Below are positions 58,901 through 64,000 of a stretch of DNA of 64,000 bases, piece after piece. The stretch comes from Caprimulgus europaeus. Taxonomy: Eukaryota; Chordata; Aves; Caprimulgiformes; Caprimulgidae. The position numbers and the translations under genes were made by a program. The notes below the pieces were generated by a model. It was not told where the DNA came from. It ran no database searches and saw only the letters and a program-made list of their open reading frames with translations. The DNA lies in contig OU015541.1 in assembly GCA_907165065.1 (NCBI GenBank), positions 8,876,501 through 8,940,500 of the forward strand, in the 5' to 3' direction. Each line of letters opens with the position of its first letter. Within the stretch, counting starts at the first letter, position 1.

Positions 58901-61585
58901 CAATTCCCCACCATCATCGGGGAGAAGTGCAGTTCCTAGGAAGGCAAGTAAATTTTATTTTATTTTTTTTTTAAGAATCCCAAAGCCTTCCTCAAAGAGT
59001 CTGTACCATGTACAAGGCTCCCTGCAGCTGTCTGAGAGCAGTAACACCCTTAACCCACAAAGGAAACTAACTGTGGGGAGATGAAGGCAAGGCACTAGCT
59101 GGATTCCTCCATCCCTACATTTTACACCCCACATCCCTGTGAAGAGGGGCCTGTGGCTGTAGCTGTTTGGATGCCATCCAAAAGAGAGGGTGTCAGCATG
59201 GCAGGTGGGGGGCCTGTCCTGTGTCTCCAGGAGGATGTTCCTAACGGGGTGGCTCCCAAATGTCAAGGAGGCTTCTGTGTTTCTAGCAGAGCCTGATGTA
59301 AGTGGTGAAGGAGGCATTGCTCAGCCTGCAGAAGGCAGAGAGCAGGGAGGGTTCTCCTGCTGTGTAGCTGCTAGAGCATAAGGTGCCCTTGGGAACAGTA
59401 ACAAAATCCAGGAGCAACACCCTGGGTTTGTGCTACAAAAGCAGTTGCTGTTGCAGAAGCAATGTCCCCCTGCAATGTTGTTACTCGGTGGTGGACACTT
59501 TGTCTTTTTTCCTCAAAAAGTGAAATTCGCCCCTTCCAGGAGGGCTCCAACCCCTTCCACCAGGAGCCAGGGTTGTTTCAGGAAGTACAAGGGTTGGTCA
59601 AATGGCTGCTTTTGCCAGGGGACCTTGGCAGAATTTGAGTCTTCTGAAAACTGTGCAACAGAACACCAGAGAATACCTCTGTCACAAACAACTGCAGGAA
59701 TTAACACTCGTAGGTGCTGAGCTGCCGGACAGTGCAAGCTCTGTTGTGCAGCAGGGCTCCTGGCCACTGCTGGCAGAAGGGGCAGCGAGGAGAGTTTGTT
59801 GCAGATACCATTTGAGCTATCTGCTGCCCTCTTTTTACAGAAGACTCATTTTGGAGGGAGTTTCCATTTCATAGAATGAATCATAAAATGGTTTGGGTTG
59901 GAAGGGACCTTAAAGATCATCCAGTTCCAACCCCCCTGCCATCAGCAGGGACACCTTCCACTAGAACAGGTTGCTCAAAGCCTCATCCAACCTGGTCTTG
60001 GACACTTCCAGGGAGGGGACCTCCACAACTCTGGGCAACCTGTTTCAGTATCTGACCACCCTCCCAGTAAAGAATTTCTTCCTAATATCTAATCTGAACC
60101 TCCCCTCTTCCAGTTTAAAGCCATTTTCCCTTGTTCTATCACTACCTGCCTTTGTAAAAGGTTGTGTCATCATTTATGGTTGGACTCGGTGATCTTAAAG
60201 GTCTTTTCTAACCACTACATTCTGTGATCTTTGGCCCTAGTTTTCATTTCTGTCTCAGACAGAATGCAGCCAGTAAGAGATGCTTCTGGTTTCACTCTTG
60301 AAAAAGAGAAATCTGTTTTGGCTTAAAAAGCCATATTTAGTGACCATAGCAGTGAAGGTGGGCAAGGCAGTGGTTTGCCCCACTGAGGCTGATCTGTGCT
60401 GCTGAGTGCTCCTGCCTCTGGAGCCTGATGCCCAGCCTAGGCCAGGCTTAGCAATAGATATCCTCAGTGTCTCTCCTCTGAAATCTCTGCTTCCCTCTGC
60501 TCTGCACTCACCCACAGGCAAGTACTAACTGCTGCCGCCTGAAAGCCCTGCTGCTTCTCCCACCTGAGCAGGGGGACCCGACCCTTTTCACTGTGGAGAA
60601 GGGAAGTGTTCATGAAGACACCAAGTGTCCTGATGCTGTGACCTCTTTGAAGCCAGTTTCAACATTTCTCTCTTTGCTTTGACTCAGTCTTCCTCTTCTT
60701 CCTGGCACATCCCTTACCTGGTGCTGTTTCTGTCCCCAGGTCCCAGCCCAGCTCCCACTCACCCTGGTGCTGCCAGTCCCTCAGAAAGTCAGTGTCCTGC
60801 CCTGCCGAGGTGTTTCTACTTACACATTTTATTTTTTCCCCTCCCACCTTAGCCTTTGTGCCTCATCATGCTACCCCTAAATTTGGTTGAGGCTATTTTT
60901 GTGTACCAGCTGCAGTTTCCTTCCCCAAACCATTATTCTTCTAGTTTTACTTCCTCGTCCCTTATCACTCGAACTAAAACCATTTAGTTCTGCTTTTATT
61001 TGTGGTCCAGTTCCCTAAAAATGGAAAGGACCACATCACCCATCAGCTGCTTTTCTTTGAGATGTTTTGTCTGGTAAGGGCTCAGCAGGACCCCCTTAGC
61101 TCAGACCCCCTTAGCTCAGCCCCCCATCCCAGGGTTAGGACTCCAGACTTTAGGCAGGAATCACAGGTTATTTTGACAGCTGGGTGCTTGCTGTTTTCAC
61201 AGGGAGCATTTTGGTCTTCAAGTTATGAAGTGTAATATTGTGAGGTCTGGGATGTTTACCTGCCCAGGAAAACAGAAAAGGTGATGGTCATCTTTATTAA
61301 GGGCTCTGAAATTTGTTGTTTTGTAGCTGCTGCTGGGACTGGCTGATTCAAGGACACTTGAGTTGCCATCGGGTGGCCTTTGCAGGGCTCTGTGGGATAC
61401 ATGGAAGTGACTCTGCCCTCTGGTTCTCGTTGCACAGGTACGCCTTGCTGAGGAAGTCAAAAGAAAGGCAAGCCCTGGACGGCCTCAATAACTTGAACTA
61501 CTTTCCAAACGTCACATATGACGCCTTGTATAAGAACATCACTGTTAACCTGACACCAGAGCTGGCTCTGGTGACCGAATATTAA
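25810..61585 (+). CDS. B4GALT5: B4GALT5, beta-1,4-galactosyltransferase 5 (lactosylceramide synthase), complete, nine exons
   Basis: Coding joins: 25810-25936, 50794-50928, 55226-55339, 56098-56222, 56897-57013, 57814-58001, 58221-58343, 58842-58943, 61438-61585. These total 1,179 bp, 392 residues plus TAA, against 388 in human as I recall; the extra residues are in the N-terminal tail. It transfers galactose from UDP-Gal to glucosylceramide (and to GlcNAc termini) in the Golgi lumen. Layout: Arg-rich cytosolic tail 1-17; signal-anchor helix ~18-39; stem with sequons N81, N85, N96, N115, N132; catalytic GT7 domain from ~155. GT7 motifs: IPFRNR 172-177, [11 protein letters not shown] 212-222, FHDVDHIP with DVD 238-240 (Mn2+ site), FFGGVSGLT 275-283, WGWGGEDDD 298-306, IPHHHRG 331-337. 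Late sequons N368, N377, N381. All phases agree. Paralogue B4GALT6 is the main alternative, but the SLC9A8 neighbour and the [21 protein letters not shown] start favour B4GALT5. Confidence 0.96.
26291..26372. repeat. (CCTG/CCTCC)n simple repeat
   Basis: A pyrimidine-rich microsatellite of CCTG and CCTC units interrupted by CTG, at the edge of the CpG island in intron 1. It creates Gly/Arg/Gln-rich spurious frames on the minus strand. Confidence 0.88.
27609..27631 (+). repeat. Poly-T tract
   Basis: An uninterrupted run of 23 T within a longer pyrimidine stretch. No SINE body is recognisable next to it. Confidence 0.85.
32319..32610 (-). mobile_element. CR1 LINE 3' end, well preserved
   Basis: On the plus strand: 'tcacagaatcccagactggt', 'gggttggaagggacctta', 'gacaccttccactagaccag', 'ttgctcaaagcctcatccaa', 'gggcaacctgttccagtgtc', 'acctcccctcttccagtgta'. 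This is the classic antisense reading of a CR1 3' end. It is close in sequence to the copy at 59868-60160. Insertion is antisense to B4GALT5. 5'-truncated and non-coding. Confidence 0.93.
34635..34651 (+). repeat. Poly-T tract
   Basis: A run of 17 T in intron 1, with more T runs at about 34960-35050. Confidence 0.8.
39449..39590 (+). repeat. 29-bp VNTR, about five nearly identical copies
   Basis: The unit TGGTTCCCCGCTCGGTGGGT plus TGGAGGGGC starts at 39451, 39480, 39509, 39538 and 39567. The first four copies are identical and the fifth carries a few changes. High identity and two CpGs per unit point to recent expansion. Because 29 is not a multiple of three, open frames cycle through all three phases, giving the peptide repeat [17 protein letters not shown]. 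Not a gene. Confidence 0.93.
41760..42300. promoter_or_regulatory. Candidate regulatory block in intron 1 (weak)
   Basis: A compositionally distinct, repeat-free block with an E-box/TAAT-rich core, such as 'actggttaatttattaacag' near 41878 and 'cagtctttaattactgcaga' near 42126. It contrasts with the GC- and CTG-rich surroundings. No coding potential. The call is inference from composition only. Confidence 0.25.
44029..44155 (-). other. Antisense open frame resembling a terminal coding exon, unidentified
   Basis: On the minus strand a possible acceptor (TTTGTTCCTTAG) at 44156 is followed by a frame of 41 codons ending in TAG at 44029-44031. It ends [25 protein letters not shown] and contains RRQS and RRLS, which look like basophilic kinase sites. 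An AATAAA signal (44022-44017, minus strand) lies just after the stop, and five CpGs fall in ~80 bp of otherwise CpG-poor intron. I do not recognise the protein. It may be chance, an old retrocopy or the end of an antisense transcript. Confidence 0.2.
50794..50928 (+). CDS. B4GALT5: B4GALT5 exon 2
   Basis: 135 bp, residues 43-87 plus one base. Acceptor CCCTTGCAG after a long T-rich tract, donor GTATTT. Encodes the stem start [12 protein letters not shown] then [15 protein letters not shown] and RNSSVNDS with two sequons. Confidence 0.96.
51064..51175. repeat. AT-rich low-complexity / TATA-type repeat
   Basis: Nearly pure A/T with irregular TATATA units and a few ACAC/GTATG interruptions, just downstream of exon 2. 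Confidence 0.8.
53040..53930. promoter_or_regulatory. Candidate conserved non-coding block in intron 2 (weak)
   Basis: Nearly 0.9 kb of AT-rich, repeat-free sequence flanked by much more GC-rich intron, with sharp edges near 53040 and 53940. TAAT/ATTA cores are frequent ('gcattaatgatgtgatggtg' near 53425, 'atatcattaatggagttatt' near 53596). No coding frame. This is the profile of many vertebrate enhancers, but it rests on composition alone. Confidence 0.28.
55226..55339 (+). CDS. B4GALT5: B4GALT5 exon 3
   Basis: 114 bp, residues 88-125 plus one base. Acceptor TTCCCCAG, donor GTGAGT. Encodes [23 protein letters not shown] and [11 protein letters not shown], including sequons N96 and N115 and a stem cysteine (C118). 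Confidence 0.96.
55340..56097 (+). other. B4GALT5: B4GALT5 intron 3
   Basis: 758-bp phase-1 intron with no recognisable repeat or gene. Confidence 0.85.
56098..56222 (+). CDS. B4GALT5: B4GALT5 exon 4
   Basis: 125 bp, residues 126-167, ending in phase 0. Acceptor CTCCACAG, donor GTGACT. Encodes [19 protein letters not shown] and the conserved [14 protein letters not shown] entry to the catalytic domain. Confidence 0.96.
56223..56896 (+). other. B4GALT5: B4GALT5 intron 4
   Basis: 674-bp phase-0 intron with no recognisable repeat or gene. Confidence 0.85.
56897..57013 (+). CDS. B4GALT5: B4GALT5 exon 5
   Basis: 117 bp, residues 168-206, phase 0 at both ends. Acceptor CCATCAG, donor GTGAGT. Encodes [18 protein letters not shown], carrying the FRNR nucleotide-sugar binding motif, and [15 protein letters not shown]. 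Confidence 0.97.
57014..57813 (+). other. B4GALT5: B4GALT5 intron 5
   Basis: 800-bp phase-0 intron, T-rich around 57572-57595. No repeat or gene recognised. Confidence 0.85.
57814..58001 (+). CDS. B4GALT5: B4GALT5 exon 6
   Basis: 188 bp, residues 207-268 plus two bases. Acceptor CCCTTAG, donor GTAAGC. Encodes [13 protein letters not shown] and the manganese-binding FHDVDHIP, then [19 protein letters not shown]. Confidence 0.97.
58002..58220 (+). other. B4GALT5: B4GALT5 intron 6
   Basis: 219-bp intron, the shortest in the gene; phase 2. Confidence 0.85.
58221..58343 (+). CDS. B4GALT5: B4GALT5 exon 7
   Basis: 123 bp, completing Leu269 and running to the first two bases of Arg310. Acceptor CTGCTTAG, donor GTACAG. 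Encodes [18 protein letters not shown] and the GT7 signature WGWGGEDDD (298-306), which contacts the acceptor sugar and carries the catalytic carboxylate. Confidence 0.97.
58344..58841 (+). other. B4GALT5: B4GALT5 intron 7
   Basis: 498-bp phase-2 intron with no recognisable repeat or gene. Confidence 0.85.
58842..58943 (+). CDS. B4GALT5: B4GALT5 exon 8 (followed by a GC donor)
   Basis: 102 bp, residues 310-343 plus two bases of Arg344. Acceptor CTAATGCAG. Encodes [18 protein letters not shown] and [13 protein letters not shown]. The frame requires the exon to end AG and the intron to begin GCAAGT, a GC-AG intron. The nearest GT donor, 4 bp downstream at 58948-58949, would add four bases and break the frame. 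Confidence 0.93.
59868..60160 (-). mobile_element. CR1 LINE 3' end, well preserved
   Basis: The antisense CR1 3' end reads on the plus strand as 'tcatagaatgaatcataaaa', 'ggttggaagggaccttaaag', 'cagggacaccttccactaga', 'aaagaatttcttcctaatat', 'aacctcccctcttccagttt'. It is close to the intron 1 copy at 32319-32610. The terminal short tandem ATTCTATGA-like repeats typical of CR1 are visible at the 3' end (59870-59885). Confidence 0.94.
60174..60229 (+). mobile_element. Short CR1 3' tail, sense orientation
   Basis: Reads 'ggttggactcggtgatctta', 'aaggtcttttctaacc' and ends 'acattctgtgatc', the 3' end of a CR1 copy in the opposite orientation to its neighbour. Only the last ~55 bp are present, so this is either a severely truncated second insertion or one arm of a rearranged or twin-primed copy. 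Confidence 0.75.
61438..61585 (+). CDS. B4GALT5: B4GALT5 exon 9 (terminal coding part)
   Basis: 148 coding bases, completing Arg344 and running to TAA at 61583-61585. Encodes [19 protein letters not shown], then [19 protein letters not shown] and the end VTEY. Three sequons lie in the last 25 residues (N368, N377, N381). Confidence 0.97.
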
Positions 61586-62414
61586 GAGGAGAAAATAACT
61601 TTGCTCTGCCCTTCACCAAGAAAGCACCATGCTAGACTTTCTTTTCCAAGGGTTGTTGAGGACAAGCAACACTTTGTCTAATGAAGGATCACAGTATTTT
61701 GGAGAATAAGGCTGAAAGTGCACGCACAAATTGCCCTAGCTGTACCAATCCAGCCCGATATCGTGCAGCGAGCTCAGCAGTCTCTTTTCTTTTTTCCGCC
61801 ACTTGCTTTCTGGGTTTCAGGACAATGGTTCAACTTGCTGCTCTCGTCTCCACATTCCTCCTCCACCAGCCTCCAGCACTGGGACTCACCTTGGACCCAC
61901 TTTCTCCTCCACAAAGCAGCTCGGCTGAGGGGCTCTGGCTTCCTGATGGCAAATGTCGGGAGCGATTTGTTCAGCAACTGCCCTGGTGGGAGATCAAACG
62001 ACTTCTGATACCGTTCTTCTACGTCTGTGCAGTTTTTTAAATGACCTGCTTGAAGTATATACAACAGAATCGCTTCTTAAAGAAGTGTAAGTGTAAATAT
62101 GCTGTGTAAATTGCCCCTTTTTATTTTTCTCTTCTAGCTCAAATCCAAGCTAGAGGTTTACATATGGTCACTCATTTTAGTCCTGAATTCTGTAAACACT
62201 TGTGTGTGCATCACTGTACTTGTGCAAGGTGTTCCCTTTCAAGCCAGTGAGACTGCTTGCATGACTTAAGCTGTGCATATGCAGAGATGTCTGTGGGACA
62301 GGGCCCTAAACTTTCCAGTGTAGTGGGTGAGAAATACAACCATGTCATCACTCATTCCAGAAACCACGGGGCTGGCTTTTTCCAGGCAGAGTGAGGAAAT
62401 AGGAGTATTTATGG

Positions 62415-62485
62415 AATAAAACCTCCCGTTTCTGTCACTTTTGCAACGTGATGTTCAAACAAATCCAAAAGCCATACAGAATAAA
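62415..62485 (+). terminator. B4GALT5: Possible proximal poly(A) signals
   Basis: AATAAA at 62415-62420 and again at 62480-62485. Either could give a short 3' UTR of about 0.85-0.95 kb. No strong GU-rich element follows closely, so use is uncertain. Confidence 0.35.
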
Positions 62486-63460
62486 ATCCCTTGCCTGTTG
62501 CTATATGTCCCACTGATGGCAAGTGTGAGTTGGTGGATTGCTCAAGAGCTCTCATCCACGCTGCTGCAGAAGTGCAGCCCCTGGGCTGGCCACTGGCCCC
62601 ACCACACTGAGCCCTCCCCAGCAGCACCTGACTGTCACTTCTGTAAGGTGACAGTGCGGTTTGGGGGGTTTTTCTAGTTTGTATTTATTGTGTAAATCTG
62701 GCAGCACACTGCACTGCTGTAAGTCAGAGCCAGGTAGAGCACTCGGTTATCCCCGTCAGCCCCTGGCAGCACTCGCACGAGTGCAGCTGGTGGGGCCGGT
62801 TGTCACGGGTTAGTGAGAGAAATGAAGGACATGTGAATCAAGCTCATGAAAACATGAGGACCGGGAACCTGAGAGCTTGGTCTGATGCCCCATCCAAACT
62901 GGAGTGTCCCCTCCCTTCTCCCTTCCTCTCCTTCCCCACAGCACTGTGGGCAGGCTGGGCTCTGGGCTCCCCACGCTGGCACTCGATCCAGTCCCCACAC
63001 CACACCAACACAGTCACTTTTACTCTCTGACTTCAAAGTAAATACGTTGGAGGTTGCTTTTTAATTTGTATTTATACATAACAGCGGTGGGTACTTCACC
63101 ACCAAAGTACTTTAACTTTCTTTTTATTGTGTTGTTTGCCTTCGGTTTCCTTAACTTCTCATGGTTTACATTGTTTTCTCGGTTCCGTGGACGTATGATC
63201 CCCATACGCATCTGTTGTGGGTGTGACTGCCCAGGGCATTCCTAACCTGTACACAGAAAACAGGAGTTTAGAAAACACGAGTTCTTGTGTAGATCTTATC
63301 GGCCGGTATGAGAGGACAGCGGACCTGCCCTTGAAAGCGCCGATAAGTTTGTAACTTAAAGTCTTTGAACTTACCTGTGCTTTAAACTCGCTTCCCAAGG
63401 GGATTCAACCTGGTTATTTATAGGCAGAGGTGAGGATTTGCTTCTTATGGCGCATATAGC

Positions 63461-63466
63461 AATAAA
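63461..63466 (+). terminator. B4GALT5: Likely main poly(A) signal
   Basis: AATAAA in the context TATAGCAATAAAGACTTTC, followed by T/C-rich sequence. This would give a 3' UTR of about 1.9 kb. Confidence 0.6.
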
Positions 63467-64000
63467 GACTTTCTGCTTCTGAATCTCGATCTCTCATTCA
63501 CGTGGACCCTTTTCAGATGCTGAACCCGCCTTGCCCTGCCCCTCTTTTCTTTCATCTTGAGACCTTGCTAGAAATCTGTCTTTGTTTAATGGTGCTTCAA
63601 ACAAGGAATGTATTTCAACTAGTCCAAGTTCACTACCCCAGGAATCATGCATGTGTGTGTGAGTAGGTGTTGAACTACCTTAGTTGGGATCCTGAGCCTT
63701 TGATGTGTACCTGACACCCATCGCACCTTGTGTTGAACAAAAAGCCGTTACCTCTGCTCAGAAATGCACTCTCTGGTTGGCACAAAAGGGTCCATCACCC
63801 CCCCCTTCCCCCAGCAGCATCTGTCTTCATAGTTCCTTTGTTCTAATCATGTTGAATTTTTTTTTTCCCCTTTTTAAAATGTGGAATATCTGAAAATGTG
63901 CACTGTTATCTTATCAGCTATGTCAAATACTGTGTAGTAAATGTAACTGTTAAAAACATACTGTCAAGCGCATGTGCTGTTATGGTGTAAAAATTCTCAC

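Larger units (their letters stand above)
58944..61437 (+). other. B4GALT5: B4GALT5 intron 8 (GC-AG)
   Basis: 2,494-bp intron with donor GCAAGT and acceptor TTGCACAG. It holds two CR1 pieces in opposite orientation (59868-60160 minus, 60174-60229 plus) and an exact 15-bp direct duplication (61090-61104 and 61105-61119). Confidence 0.88.
61586..64000 (+). other. B4GALT5: B4GALT5 3' UTR and downstream sequence
   Basis: Follows the stop codon with no intron. Three AATAAA hexamers are visible at 62415, 62480 and 63461. AUUUA-type pentamers occur near 62405, 62683 and 63066. Where transcription ends cannot be decided; the human 3' UTR is longer (recalled), so it may run to or past the window edge. 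No other gene is supported. Confidence 0.75.

Overview
This is a vertebrate nuclear window, almost certainly from a bird. Two multi-exon genes stand head to head with small exons, GT-AG introns and CpG-island promoters. The interspersed repeats are chicken-repeat-1 (CR1) LINE 3' ends and a degraded avian-type endogenous retrovirus LTR. No bacterial-style operon, CRISPR array, tRNA or rRNA gene was seen. Most long open frames are chance frames in GC-rich introns or in tandem repeats.

Left part (1-6,700): the 5' end of SLC9A8 (NHE8, an organellar cation/proton exchanger) on the minus strand. Coding exons 1-3 are present (6359-6366, 5743-5921, 3068-3148), and the rest of the gene lies beyond position 1. 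Its CpG-island promoter (about 6,000-6,850) carries ETS, NRF1-like, CCAAT/GC-box and CRE motifs and runs into a decayed ~31-bp tandem repeat (6718-7160).

Middle part (7,170-25,550): about 18 kb of intergenic DNA with no supported gene. It holds a CR1 fragment, a solo-like LTR on the minus strand (15339-15880), simple repeats, some AT-rich islands that may be regulatory, and a ~21-bp minisatellite with 62-bp higher-order units (24920-25550) that ends against the next promoter.

Right part (25,550-64,000): the complete coding region of B4GALT5 on the plus strand, nine exons giving 392 codons. It encodes a Golgi type II beta-1,4-galactosyltransferase known as a lactosylceramide synthase. Intron 1 is ~24.9 kb and contains a CR1 copy, a 29-bp VNTR with nearly identical units, poly-T tracts, AT-rich putative regulatory blocks and one unexplained antisense open frame. 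Intron 8 appears to use a GC-AG splice pair. The 3' UTR follows, with a good poly(A) signal at 63461.

The two genes are divergent neighbours in human 20q13 as well (recalled from general knowledge), so the window shows conserved synteny. Both products act in the Golgi/endosomal system, but nothing in the sequence shows that they are co-regulated. I found no clearly new biological system. The most unusual items are the GC-AG intron, the promoter-flanking minisatellites, the 29-bp VNTR and the antisense open frame at 44029-44155.
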